Shown one piece after another: positions 38,125-46,907 of a stretch of 64,000 nucleotides of DNA. A model generated the notes under the pieces. It ran no database searches. It was given only the letters and a program-made list of their open reading frames with translations, and had not been told where the DNA came from. The stretch comes from Bifidobacterium anseris (GTDB taxonomy: Bacteria; Actinomycetota; Actinomycetes; Actinomycetales; Bifidobacteriaceae): the NCBI RefSeq assembly GCF_002860345.1, contig NZ_NMYC01000001.1, forward strand, positions 310,001 to 374,000, read 5' to 3'. The translations under genes and the position numbers were made by a program. Each line of letters opens with the position of its first letter. Position 1 is the stretch's first letter.

Positions 38125-41100
38125 ATGACACTCTCGGGCAACAGTGAGATCCAGCGCATCATCGGCGCCGCCCTTGCATCGCGGCCGTATTCGCACAGCC
38201 AGCGGGCCGAGGCGAACGTGACGGCCGTCATCACCGTCGAGGACGACCTGCGCTATCTGCCCCGCACGTTGCGCGCCGTGCTCGCCCAGAGCGTGCTGCC
38301 GTCCACGATCGTCGTCGCCGACTGCTCGGGGCGCACCGTGCAGTCCGTGCAGACGAGCTTCGAGATCATCCCCACGAAGGAGGACGTGCTCGAGACGATG
38401 CCCGAGCCGCAGCGCATCTCGATCCAGATCGTGCGCGTCGCCCAGGCCCGCTCCTTCGCCGACGCCGTCACCAAGGTGCTGCGCAACGCGCAGGTGGACA
38501 CGTCGACGAAGACGCTGTGGCTGCTGCACGACGAATCCCGCCCCGCCGACGACCACTGCCTCGAACGGCTCCTCGACGCATGGGCGAACTCGCCGACGGC
38601 CGCGTTGCTGGGGGCCAAGCAGCTCGACTGGGAGGGTCGCGCGCTGCACGGCGTCGGCTGCTACGCGGCGCGCGGACGCGTCGTCTCCCTCGTCGTCGAC
38701 GGCGAACCCGACCAGGAGCAGTACGACGGACGGCGCGACGTCTTCTCCGTCTCGCTCGCCGGCGCCCTCGTGCCCGTCAACACGCTCGCCGCCGTGCACG
38801 GCGCCAACCCGTGGTTCGGTACCTTCGACGAATCCGAGGATCTCTGCCGACGCCTGTGCCTGTCCGGGCGCCGCGTCGTCGTCGTGCCCGAGGCGCGCAT
38901 CGCGCACCGGCGCGCACGCTACGACGGCGTGCGTTCGCGCGACGGCGGCGCGATCGAACCCGACGCCGCCGTCGACTCGTCGATGACGCAGCTCGTCGGC
39001 GCCCAGAAATACGCGATGACCGACATGGCCGCCCCCTGGTGGCCGCTGGCGTGGATCCTGGGACTGTTCACCGCACTCGGCGACGCCGTCGCACTGCTGT
39101 TCCGCAAACGCCCCTACCGGGCGATGTGCCGCCTCGTCATGCCATGGGCCGCGCTCGCCGCCGTCCCCGGCGCGCTCGCCGCACGCCACCGCATCGCCGC
39201 CGCAAGCCACGTGCCGCGCGCCACGCTCGCGCCGCTGATCGCCGACCGCCGTCAGATCCGCCAATGGAAGGCGCGCTCGCGGGCCTTCGACGAACAGCGC
39301 GGCAACGTCATCCTCGACCCGCTCGCCGTCGTCCACCTGCGCCGCCGACGCATCCGCCGCTGGGCGTGGGCGCTCGCCGCCGCCGCGCTCGCCTTCGCCG
39401 CGACCGCCGCCATGTACTGGCCGATCCTGCGCCACGCGTTCTCCGGAGAATCGATCCTCTCGAACCAGCTGCTGCCCACCGATGCCGGATGGCGCCAGCT
39501 CGCCGCCGCGGCCACGACCCCCTGGGTCTACGGCATCGGCACCGGCATCCCCGCGCCGCCCTCGCCATGGCTGCTCGTGCTCATGGCCGCGTCCGTGTTC
39601 ACCGCCGGCCACGTCGCCGCCGCGCTCGCCCTCATCTTCTTCCTGTCCGCCCCTGCAAGCGTCCTGTCGTTCTGGGCGCTCGCCGGCGTCGTCACCCGCT
39701 CCAACCCGATCCGTGTCGCCTCCGCGCTGTGCTGGTACGGCCTGTCGCTCGCCTTCGGCCTGTACTCGACGGCGAACCTGCCGATGCTCACCGTCATGAC
39801 ATTCCTGCCGGCCGCGCTCGCGCTGTCGTTCAAAGCCGTCGGCATGTACCGCACTGAGGATCCCGTCAACCCGCGCTCATCCGTGCAGGCCGCCGCGGCC
39901 GCCGCGCTGCTGTTCATCCCGGCCGTCGCCGCCGAACCGCAGCTGCTGCTCGCGCTCATCGTCATCTTCGTCGCGTTCCTCGTCTTCGTGCGCCGCCACC
40001 GGCTCATGCTGCTGCTCATCCCGCTGCCGGCCGCGTTCGCGCTCGCGCCGACGCTCGTCAACGCGGTGCGCTACGCCGGCGACGGCATGTGGCGCCAGCT
40101 GTTCGGCGACGTCATGATCCCGGGCGCCCCCGTCAACGGCGCGCCGGAGGCGATCGGACTGACGACGATGGTATGGCGCGCCTTCGGCCTCGAACAGGCG
40201 CCGACATGGTCGGCGGCGCTCGCCGGCGACGACCTGACGCGCACCGTGCTCGTGCTGTGCTGCATCGTATGCGCCGTCATCGCGCTGCTCACGCTGCTGC
40301 GCCCCGGTATGCTGCGCCCATGCCGCATCCTGTGGACGGTGACGCTGTGCGGCCTCATGCTCGCCGTCACCTCCGCCGTCGTCGTCATCGCCGCCACGCC
40401 GGACGGCGCCGCCGCCGGATCGGTGCTGCCGGGCGTCGCGCTCGCCGCATGCGGCATGCTTGCCTGCGTGGCGATGGCGGCCGGCCCCGGCGTCACGCCC
40501 TTCCACCGTCTCGTCACCGACCGCACGCGCCGATTCGGCGCGACGACGATCGTGCAGGGCGCCGTCACCGTGTTCCTGACGGCGATGACGGCCGTATGCC
40601 TGCTGTTCGGCGTTCAGACGGCCGAAGCCGGCGGCGTCGCCATCACCGGCGACGGCCTGCCGATGGTCGCCCAGGACTATCTGGCGCAGGATCCCGACCG
40701 GCGCGTGCTCGCGCTCGCGGCCACGAACGCCGACACCGTCGCCTACACGGCGATGCGCACCGGCCGCGGCGACCTGATCGACAGCTCCGCCGCGTGGCGC
40801 GTCAGCCGCGCCTTCGACCACGAGGGACACACCGACGACGAGCAGCTCGCCCACATCGCCGCCAGCCTGCTCGCCAACAGCGACAACGACGCGATACGCC
40901 AGCTGTCCGACCTCGGCTTCGGCGGCATCTACGTCGTCACCGACGAGGGACGTGACCTGAGCGTGCGCGCCGGCGAACAGCTCCAGGCGAACGTGACCGC
41001 TTCGCAAGGCACGCAGGAGGTCGTCGCCAACGCGCAGGGCACGTACTACCGGCTCACGCTCGATGCCACCGCGTCCCAGCGCATCGACACGACGGACCAG

Positions 41101-41223
41101 CGGCGCATGGAGACGAGCCCGTGGCGCACGGCATGGCTATGGTGCCTCGCCGTGCTCGTCGCGGTCTACATCATCGTCGCGATACCGCGCAGCCGCGGCG
41201 TCAGCAAGGAGGAACAGCAATGA
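38125..41223 (+). CDS. Very large membrane glycosyltransferase (GT2 N-terminal domain)
   Basis: 1032 residues. An N-terminal GT2-type domain (~1-290) has VTAVITVEDDLRYLPRTLRAVLAQ, a VVADCSG strand, the LLHDESRPADD metal-binding region and WFGTFDESEDLCRRL. About a dozen hydrophobic helices follow (~310-870). The last ~150 residues form a soluble extracytoplasmic part before one more helix (VLVAVYIIVAI) near the end. It probably extends an extracellular polysaccharide on a lipid carrier. An earlier in-frame start at 38035 is rejected in favour of ATG 38125, which has a leaderless-type promoter. The stop overlaps the DUF5719 start. Confidence 0.9.
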   Translation: MTLSGNSEIQRIIGAALASRPYSHSQRAEANVTAVITVEDDLRYLPRTLRAVLAQSVLPSTIVVADCSGRTVQSVQTSFEIIPTKEDVLETMPEPQRISIQIVRVAQARSFADAVTKVLRNAQVDTSTKTLWLLHDESRPADDHCLERLLDAWANSPTAALLGAKQLDWEGRALHGVGCYAARGRVVSLVVDGEPDQEQYDGRRDVFSVSLAGALVPVNTLAAVHGANPWFGTFDESEDLCRRLCLSGRRVVVVPEARIAHRRARYDGVRSRDGGAIEPDAAVDSSMTQLVGAQKYAMTDMAAPWWPLAWILGLFTALGDAVALLFRKRPYRAMCRLVMPWAALAAVPGALAARHRIAAASHVPRATLAPLIADRRQIRQWKARSRAFDEQRGNVILDPLAVVHLRRRRIRRWAWALAAAALAFAATAAMYWPILRHAFSGESILSNQLLPTDAGWRQLAAAATTPWVYGIGTGIPAPPSPWLLVLMAASVFTAGHVAAALALIFFLSAPASVLSFWALAGVVTRSNPIRVASALCWYGLSLAFGLYSTANLPMLTVMTFLPAALALSFKAVGMYRTEDPVNPRSSVQAAAAAALLFIPAVAAEPQLLLALIVIFVAFLVFVRRHRLMLLLIPLPAAFALAPTLVNAVRYAGDGMWRQLFGDVMIPGAPVNGAPEAIGLTTMVWRAFGLEQAPTWSAALAGDDLTRTVLVLCCIVCAVIALLTLLRPGMLRPCRILWTVTLCGLMLAVTSAVVVIAATPDGAAAGSVLPGVALAACGMLACVAMAAGPGVTPFHRLVTDRTRRFGATTIVQGAVTVFLTAMTAVCLLFGVQTAEAGGVAITGDGLPMVAQDYLAQDPDRRVLALAATNADTVAYTAMRTGRGDLIDSSAAWRVSRAFDHEGHTDDEQLAHIAASLLANSDNDAIRQLSDLGFGGIYVVTDEGRDLSVRAGEQLQANVTASQGTQEVVANAQGTYYRLTLDATASQRIDTTDQRRMETSPWRTAWLWCLAVLVAVYIIVAIPRSRGVSKEEQQ

Positions 41224-42761
41224 GCGATGAACCGAACCGTCTCGACGACTTCGCGCACAGGACGCGCACCGTCGTGACGACGGCCGTGACGGGCGTCGCC
41301 GTCATCGCGCTGTTCGCCGCATTGACGATCGTGCCGCCGTGTTCCGGCGCGCACGACGCGCCCGCCGTCGCAGACGCGACGATCTCCGAACAGGCGAGCG
41401 CCAAGCAGACGCTGCGCTACTGCCCGGCCGCGATGACGATCGCCGATTCGGCCTCCTACGGCGACGAGGAGTTCCACACATCGACCGGCGACCTCGCCTC
41501 GGCGCGCCGCTACGCGGCCTTCGGCTCGGTCTTCCACGCCCAGGCCGATGCGCTCGGCGCCTCCGGATCCGCCGACGGCCTCGTCCTTGAAGGCGCGAAC
41601 GGCGACGAGGACGCCGACGTCTTCATCGCCGGTCAGGACAAGGACGCCGACGCCACGCTCCTCGACACGCGGCTGCTGTCCGCCGCCGACGGCACCGGAT
41701 CGACCGGGTCGGTCGCCTCATGGGCGACGACCGGCGACATCCCCGGCATCGCCGCCGCCTCCTGCGTGTCGCCCGCCCTGACCCAACGCTTCCTCGTACC
41801 GAGCACAACGACCGGCAACACGCAGCAGCTCGTCGTCGCCAACCCGTCCGACAAGCCCACGAGCGTCGACATCGCGATATGGGGGACGAAACACGGCAAG
41901 ATCACGCCGGCCACGTCGTCCGTCCTCACCGTCGGCGCGAACGCGAGCGCCGACATGCTGCTCAACGCCGCCGCCCCCGACGAGCAGGGCCTGTACGTGA
42001 GCGTGACGAGCCACGACGCGCCGATCGCCGCCGTCGTGCGCTCCGTCGCGATCGACGGCCTGACGCCGCACGGCAACGACTACGTGACGCCGCTGCCCGA
42101 CGCCTCCACGACGCAGACAATCATGCTGCCCGACGGCGACGCGGCCACGACGCTGAGCGCATACGCGGACAAGGACACCGCGGTCACGCTGTCATGGATG
42201 AGCGACCACGGCCTGATCGACATCGGCCGTCTCGACGCGCGCGGCGGCAAGGTCACGCTCAAGGAACTCAAGGACCGGCCCAAGGACGCCCACGCGATCC
42301 TCGCACAAAGCGACGCCGCCTGCGCCATCGCCGCCCAAAGCACCGTCGAAGGCGCCGACGGCAGACGCGACTACACCGTCATCGACGCGCACACCGCCTA
42401 CGCGCAGTCCGCGCTCACGCTGCCCGACGGCGCCGCCGCGACGCTCACGGTCGCCAATGCCGGCGCCGAGGGCGCGACAATCACCTTCGCCGGCTACGAC
42501 GAGCACGGCGAGGAAACCGGCACCAAGACAGTCAAAGTGGACGCCGACTCGTCGACGACGCTGAACAGCGCCGACCTCGGCAAACGCGTCGCCGCGATCC
42601 GCGTCGCCGACGCCGACCTGACGATCGTGTGGGGCGCGTTCGTGACGAACACGACGCTGCGCGACGCGAAGACCGCCGCGCTCGCCTACGTGCCGGCGAC
42701 GAGCCTCGACGTGCCGCGGCACCTCGTGCACGCCTTCAACGATCCGGACATCGTACGCTGA
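41220..42761 (+). CDS. DUF5719 family secreted/anchored protein
   Basis: 513 residues. A basic N-terminus and a hydrophobic signal anchor (about 20-40) precede a long extracytoplasmic part. That part is rich in Ala, Thr and Asp, with repeated beta-sandwich-like stretches (TTTGNTQQLVVANPSDKPTSVDIAIWG and ALTLPDGAAATLTVANAGAEG). Its ATG overlaps the stop of the glycosyltransferase gene (ATGA), with AGGAGG 6-8 nt upstream. The two proteins are therefore likely made together and may form one envelope complex. No enzymatic motif is seen. Confidence 0.85.
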   Translation: MSDEPNRLDDFAHRTRTVVTTAVTGVAVIALFAALTIVPPCSGAHDAPAVADATISEQASAKQTLRYCPAAMTIADSASYGDEEFHTSTGDLASARRYAAFGSVFHAQADALGASGSADGLVLEGANGDEDADVFIAGQDKDADATLLDTRLLSAADGTGSTGSVASWATTGDIPGIAAASCVSPALTQRFLVPSTTTGNTQQLVVANPSDKPTSVDIAIWGTKHGKITPATSSVLTVGANASADMLLNAAAPDEQGLYVSVTSHDAPIAAVVRSVAIDGLTPHGNDYVTPLPDASTTQTIMLPDGDAATTLSAYADKDTAVTLSWMSDHGLIDIGRLDARGGKVTLKELKDRPKDAHAILAQSDAACAIAAQSTVEGADGRRDYTVIDAHTAYAQSALTLPDGAAATLTVANAGAEGATITFAGYDEHGEETGTKTVKVDADSSTTLNSADLGKRVAAIRVADADLTIVWGAFVTNTTLRDAKTAALAYVPATSLDVPRHLVHAFNDPDIVR

Positions 42762-42771
42762 GCGGCGTCCG

Positions 42772-43200
42772 TCACAGGCCGAAATCGGGGTCGATCTCGT
42801 CGGGGCGGCGCCCATAGAGCTCGGCGATCGACTCGACGATCTCGTCGCGGATCGCCAACTGCAGATCAGTGCGGTTCACCGCATGCGTCTGGATCGGCAG
42901 CCGGTAGAGCACAATGCGCGCCGGCGCGCCATGCTCGGCCGGGAACGCCTGCGAGAACAGCCGCGGCTCGCGCTCCCACGGCGCGGGCGACGACGGCGGC
43001 ACATCCTCCACGGCGAACTGCAACGGCCGCACAAGCTCTGGCCACGCGGCCGACAGACGACGGATCTGCGCGACGACGAGATCGTCGAACAGCCCCGAAC
43101 GCGTCCGATACCGCGGCAGACGCGTGCCGAACATCGGCGTGCGCATCCCACGGCCATGACGATTGCGATACACTTTGGCATTCCAAGGAAGCTGGGTCAT
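42772..43200 (-). CDS. Zincin-like metallopeptidase-family protein without HExxH
   Basis: 142 residues. The C-terminal half aligns by eye with the actinobacterial metallopeptidase family (zincin_1): PARIVLYRLPIQ matches the family's PDRITIFRGPI segment. The following helix, where members carry HEIAHHFG, reads ESIAELYG here. All three zinc ligands/catalytic residues are replaced, so peptidase activity is unlikely. The N-terminal ~45 residues are basic (YRNRHGRGMRTPMFGTRLPRYRTR), as in relatives. ATG 43200 is preceded by TACAGT at 7 nt. Family assignment is from memory of the pattern; moderate confidence. Confidence 0.65.
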   Translation of the reverse strand: MTQLPWNAKVYRNRHGRGMRTPMFGTRLPRYRTRSGLFDDLVVAQIRRLSAAWPELVRPLQFAVEDVPPSSPAPWEREPRLFSQAFPAEHGAPARIVLYRLPIQTHAVNRTDLQLAIRDEIVESIAELYGRRPDEIDPDFGL

Positions 43201-43213
43201 GGCCTCCACTGTA
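43201..43213 (-). promoter_or_regulatory. Leaderless-type promoter of the zincin-like gene
   Basis: Minus strand TACAGT (43213-43208) ends 7 nt before ATG 43200. GGAGG in the gap is only 2 nt from the start. Confidence 0.5.
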
Positions 43214-43249
43214 GCCGACCACGCCCGCACCCACATCACGCAGGCACGG

Positions 43250-43261
43250 TAGGATACAAGG
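43250..43261 (+). promoter_or_regulatory. -10 box ahead of the HAD gene
   Basis: TAGGAT (43250-43255) ends 6 nt before an ATG at 43262 that opens a nine-codon frame. The HAD gene itself starts at 43295. Confidence 0.45.
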
Positions 43262-43291
43262 ATGTCCAGGAACAAGACGGGGAAGTGGTGA
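43262..43291 (+). CDS. Possible nine-residue leaderless leader peptide (MSRNKTGKW)
   Basis: ATG TCC ... TGG TGA, in the same frame as the following HAD gene and ending 3 nt before its ATG. It has the -10 to ATG spacing seen at other leaderless genes here. It may serve reinitiation or be the broken N-terminus of a once longer gene. Not proven to be translated. Confidence 0.3.
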   Translation: MSRNKTGKW

Positions 43292-43294
43292 ACG

Positions 43295-44101
43295 ATGAAC
43301 GAACCCAACATCGCCCAAAGCAGCGAAGTGGACGTCGACGCGCTGTGCGCACGCATGCGCGTCGCCGCCTTCGACCTCGACGGCACGCTCGCGCGATCGA
43401 AGAAACCCATGCATGCCGACATCGCCGAGGCACTGAGCGAACTGACGACGCTCATCCCCGTCGCCATCGTCTCCGGCGGCGTCATGCCGCTCATCGAAAG
43501 CCAGGTCACCGACATGCTCACCGCCGACGCCGACCGCGCCAACCTGCACCTCATGCCCACGACCGGCACACGCTACTACCACTGGGACGGCGCCGCATGG
43601 GCCAAGATCTACGAACGCGACCTGTCACAGGCCGACCGCGAAGCCGCCATCGCCTCCCTCGAACGCCACGCACGCGAACAAGGCATCTGGACCGACGACA
43701 CCTGGGGTCCGATCATCGAGGACCGCGGCAGCCAGATCACCTACTCCGCGCTCGGCCAGCAGGCGCCCGTCGACGCCAAGGAACGCTGGGACCCCGACAA
43801 CGCCAAGAAGAACCGGCTCGCCGAAGCCGTCCAGCACGACCTGCCCAACCTCAAGGTGCGCTCCGGCGGCTCCACAAGCGTCGACATCTCCGCACGCGAC
43901 ATCGACAAAGCCTACGCCGTACGCGAACTCGCCCGCGCCACCGGCGTCGACGTCGCCTCGATCGCCTTCATCGGCGACCGCATGGACCCCGACGGCAACG
44001 ACTACCCGGCCGCCGCAGCCGGCACGATCGCCATCCGCGTCACAGGCCCCGAAGACACCCTCCGGCTCATCAACGCCATCAACACGCGCCTGCGCCACTG
44101 A
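43295..44101 (+). CDS. HAD-superfamily phosphatase, phosphomannomutase-like (PMM type)
   Basis: 268 residues. Motif I is VAAFDLDGTLARSK (nucleophile Asp ~27, second Asp +2). Motif II is VAIVSGG. A cap domain with the TGTRYYHWDG strand follows, then motif III/IV KAYAVRELARATGVDVASIAFIGDRMDPDGNDYPA. The STSVDISARDIDKAYAV segment resembles eukaryotic-type phosphomannomutase and sucrose-phosphatase-like HADs. The substrate is probably a sugar phosphate. The ribosome site is weak (GGGGAAG about 8 nt upstream), and the tiny frame just before may couple to it. Confidence 0.82.
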   Translation: MNEPNIAQSSEVDVDALCARMRVAAFDLDGTLARSKKPMHADIAEALSELTTLIPVAIVSGGVMPLIESQVTDMLTADADRANLHLMPTTGTRYYHWDGAAWAKIYERDLSQADREAAIASLERHAREQGIWTDDTWGPIIEDRGSQITYSALGQQAPVDAKERWDPDNAKKNRLAEAVQHDLPNLKVRSGGSTSVDISARDIDKAYAVRELARATGVDVASIAFIGDRMDPDGNDYPAAAAGTIAIRVTGPEDTLRLINAINTRLRH

Positions 44102-44152
44102 CAGACGACGCACGCACGACAGGACCACCACGACGACCGCGAGGGAACCGAG

Positions 44153-44917
44153 ATGACCGCGACGGAAGCGATGACGAACGCGCTCGCGGCGGCATGGCGC
44201 CAATTGCGCGACGTCCTGCTGCCACGCGCCTGCGCCGGCTGCGCATGCCCCGACGCCGTCCTGTGCACCGAATGTGCGCAGGCCCTGCGCCGACCCGTCG
44301 CCTTCACGCTGCCGCGCAGCGCGGCCGGCCACGGCATCGCCTGCGGCACCTACCGCGGCCCCGTCCGTCACGCCATCCTCTCATGGAAGGACCACGGCGA
44401 CGCCGAGGCCGACGGCCCGTTCGCCGACGCCCTCGCCGACCTCTTCGACACGGCGGGCGCACCGATCATCGCCGCACTCGATCCCATGCCAACCGGCATC
44501 GGCATCGTGCCCGCACCCTCGTCGTCGCGCTCCACACGCCGTCGCGGCCGCCGTCATCTGGACCCGCTCGCCGACGCCCTCGCCGCGCACTGCCGTAGCC
44601 GCGGACTATCCGACACGCAGGTCCTCCCGATGCTGCGGGTGCACGCCGTGCACGGCAAATCGGTGCAGACCCACGGCGCGCGCGACCGCATGCGCCGCAT
44701 CCACGGCCGCATCATCGTCGACGACGCTATATGGCCAGCTTCGACGATGCCGCTCGTCCTGCTCGACGACATCGTCACGACCGGTGCGACGATCGGCGCA
44801 TGCGCGGACGCGCTCGTCGACGCCGGCCACGACGTGCTCACCGCCTTCGCGCTCGCCTACACGCCGCCGAAAGACAAAGGCGACGCCGATGACGGCGCGG
44901 GCGACGGCTGCCGATGA
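44153..44917 (+). CDS. comF: ComF-family phosphoribosyltransferase-like protein
   Basis: 254 residues. An N-terminal zinc-ribbon-like segment (CAGCACPDAVLCTECAQAL, about 27-45) leads to a central GTYRGPVRHAILSWKDHGD block. The C-terminal type I PRTase core has the PRPP loop VLLDDIVTTGAT (~202-213). ComF in competent bacteria supports DNA uptake, while many homologues in non-competent species have unknown roles. AGGGA lies 6 nt before the ATG. A perfect hairpin follows the stop. Confidence 0.9.
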   Translation: MTATEAMTNALAAAWRQLRDVLLPRACAGCACPDAVLCTECAQALRRPVAFTLPRSAAGHGIACGTYRGPVRHAILSWKDHGDAEADGPFADALADLFDTAGAPIIAALDPMPTGIGIVPAPSSSRSTRRRGRRHLDPLADALAAHCRSRGLSDTQVLPMLRVHAVHGKSVQTHGARDRMRRIHGRIIVDDAIWPASTMPLVLLDDIVTTGATIGACADALVDAGHDVLTAFALAYTPPKDKGDADDGAGDGCR

Positions 44918-44954
44918 GATGCGCGGGCTGACGGATAGGGATAGGGGAATACGG

Positions 44955-45005
44955 CATACGCAGATGGTGCGGCGCCCCGACGGGGCGCCGCACCATCTGC
45001 GTATG
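44955..45005. terminator. Perfect hairpin between comF and the kinase gene
   Basis: 24-bp perfect arms with a 3-nt loop (44955-44978 / 44982-45005) between convergent genes; no T-run. Confidence 0.75.
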
Positions 45006-45034
45006 GCCGTCACGTGGTTGTGGAGGAGTGGGTT

Positions 45035-46096
45035 TCACTGGCCGTCGTAGGCGGTCTCGGAGTCCCTTCCCGCCGCCTGCTCCTGAAGCGTTTGCGGATC
45101 GGGCGGCGTGACCGGCAGCGTGATCTCGAAGTCGACGCCGCGCGGGTCGTCGACGACCTGGACGGTGCCACCGTGCAGTTTCGCCGCCCATCGCGCGATT
45201 GACAGGCCGAGCCCGGTGCCGCCGGATTCGGTGCCGGGGCCGGACGTGCCCTTGACGAAGCGGCGGAAGATGTCGTTGCGCACTTCCTTGGGGATGTCCG
45301 AGCCGAAGTTGACGACGTTGATGATCACCGTGTCACCGTGTTCGCCGGCATGCGCCTCGACGAGCACGGCCGTGTCGTCGCGCGAATGCTTGAGCGCGTT
45401 CGCGATGATGTTCGTCAGCAGTTGTCGCAGGCGTGCCTCGTCGCCTTCGACGACGAGGTCGTCGGGGACGCGCTGCTCGATCGTGTGCCCGTGGCCGGCG
45501 TCGGCGTATTCGAGCGGACCGACGGTTTCGTCGATGAGTTCGGCGACGTTGAGCCGTTCGATCTCAAGGCTCGAGGCGCCCGCCTCGACGCGCGACATGT
45601 CGAGCAGGAAGGAGATGAGGTCGGACAGCCGGTGCGTCTGGCTCAGGATGTTCTCCATGTTCACCGGCGTGGGTTCGACGACGCCGTCGGCCATGTTCTC
45701 GACCATCGCCTGGAGCGCCGAGACCGGCGTGCGCAGCTCATGGCTCACGTTCGCGATCATGTCGCGGCGCATCTGGTCGGCGTGTTCGAGTTCGTCGGCC
45801 ATCGTGTCGAACGATTCGGCGAGCTGGCCGATCTCGTCGTTCGAGTCCTTGTTGAGGTGGATGCGCACCGAATAGTCGCCCTGCGCCATCGCCTCGGCGG
45901 CGTCGCGCATCTGCCCGAGCGGCCGAGTCAGGCCGCGGGACGTGAAGTAGGTGAACGCGAGCGTGACGACGATCGTCACCGGCATCGACAGCCATCCGTT
46001 GATGCCGATGATCGACAGGAGCCACGCGATGACGAACGCGAGGATCGTCGCGACGACGATGAGGAGACTCAGTTCGGCGCGCAGTGATGAGAACAT
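45035..46096 (-). CDS. Two-component sensor histidine kinase
   Basis: 353 residues from ATG 46096. Two transmembrane helices are packed close together (about 9-30 and 35-53), leaving almost no external sensor domain. HAMP (~54-105) and HisKA with His119 in NVSHELRTPVSALQ follow. The HATPase domain has NIIANALKHS, VVNFGSDIP and GTGLGLSIARWAAKLHGG. It is the partner of the response regulator encoded just upstream. An alternative start at 46165-46168 would overlap the regulator's stop but would run through a strong hairpin (46122-46153) and give a proline/glycine-rich extension. I prefer 46096, though no strong ribosome site supports it. Confidence 0.88.
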   Translation of the reverse strand: MFSSLRAELSLLIVVATILAFVIAWLLSIIGINGWLSMPVTIVVTLAFTYFTSRGLTRPLGQMRDAAEAMAQGDYSVRIHLNKDSNDEIGQLAESFDTMADELEHADQMRRDMIANVSHELRTPVSALQAMVENMADGVVEPTPVNMENILSQTHRLSDLISFLLDMSRVEAGASSLEIERLNVAELIDETVGPLEYADAGHGHTIEQRVPDDLVVEGDEARLRQLLTNIIANALKHSRDDTAVLVEAHAGEHGDTVIINVVNFGSDIPKEVRNDIFRRFVKGTSGPGTESGGTGLGLSIARWAAKLHGGTVQVVDDPRGVDFEITLPVTPPDPQTLQEQAAGRDSETAYDGQ

Positions 46097-46121
46097 GCCG
46101 ATGGGGCGCTGTCCCTCGGCA

Positions 46122-46153
46122 TGCTCCCGTCCCGGCGCACCGGGACGGGAGCA
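46122..46153 (-). terminator. Hairpin between response regulator and kinase genes
   Basis: 14-bp perfect arms (tgctcccgtcccgg / ccgggacgggagca) with a 4-nt loop in the 68-nt gap. No U-tract, so partial termination or RNA stabilisation that makes more regulator than kinase is the likely effect. Confidence 0.55.
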
Positions 46154-46164
46154 TTGCTTCGCCA

Positions 46165-46881
46165 TCACTGTTCTGGCGGCTCGAAGGCGTAGCCGACGCC
46201 GTGCACGGTGCGGATCGTCGCGGCGCCGAGCTTGTGACGCAGCGCCTTGACGTGCGAGTCGACGGTGCGCGTGCCGGAGGCGTCCACCCAGTCCCAGACC
46301 TCCTCGAGCAGCTGCTCGCGCGTGAGCACCGACTTCGGTTTGCGCGCGAGCGTCGTCAGCAGGTCGAACTCGGTCGGCGTCAGGTGCACGGTCTCGCCGT
46401 CGAGCGTCACGCGGCGCGTCGCCGGGTCGATGACGAGCGAACCGAAGTCGAGGATCTTCTCATGCTCCGACTTGCTTGCGATGACCTTCGCGCGTTCGAC
46501 GCGGCGCAGCAGCGCTTTGACGCGGGCGACGAGCTCGCGCATCGAGAACGGCTTGGTCATGTAGTCGTCGGCGCCGGCTCCGAGCCCGATGATGACATCG
46601 GACTCGTCGTCGCGCGCCGTGAGCATGAGCACCGGCACGGGGCGCTGCGCGACGATGTGCTTCGTCGCCTCGACGCCGTCCATGCCCGGGAGCATGACGT
46701 CCATGACGATCAGATCGGGGCGGAGCTGGGCGGCTGCTTTCACGGCGCTGATGCCGTCCGAGGCGATGCGGGCCTTCCAGCCGTCGGCGGTGAGACGTTG
46801 CGCGATGGCTGTGGCGAGCGTCGGCTCGTCCTCCACGACGAGGATCGTGTAGGAGTTCGGCATCTGTACGTGTGCGACCAT
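46165..46881 (-). CDS. OmpR-family response regulator
   Basis: 238 residues. The receiver domain (~11-125) has the acidic pocket VVEDE (Asp18/Glu19), phospho-acceptor Asp61 in VMDVMLPGMDG, the LTARDDE strand and TKPFS. The winged-helix DNA-binding domain (~145-235) has VHLTPTEFDLLTTLARKP and TVDSHVKALRHKLG...IRTVHGVGYAFEPPEQ. ATG 46881 has AAGGACT about 8 nt upstream. It starts only 26 nt after glgB, so glgB, the regulator and the kinase may share a transcript. Confidence 0.95.
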   Translation of the reverse strand: MVAHVQMPNSYTILVVEDEPTLATAIAQRLTADGWKARIASDGISAVKAAAQLRPDLIVMDVMLPGMDGVEATKHIVAQRPVPVLMLTARDDESDVIIGLGAGADDYMTKPFSMRELVARVKALLRRVERAKVIASKSEHEKILDFGSLVIDPATRRVTLDGETVHLTPTEFDLLTTLARKPKSVLTREQLLEEVWDWVDASGTRTVDSHVKALRHKLGAATIRTVHGVGYAFEPPEQ

Positions 46882-46907
46882 AATCACCAGTCCTTGGTTG
46901 CTTCGGG

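Noticed and set aside
46097-46168. Kinase start overlapping the regulator stop
   Set aside because: The added residues (CSRPGAPGREHAEGQRP) are encoded by a perfect hairpin and look non-protein-like; kept only as an alternative.
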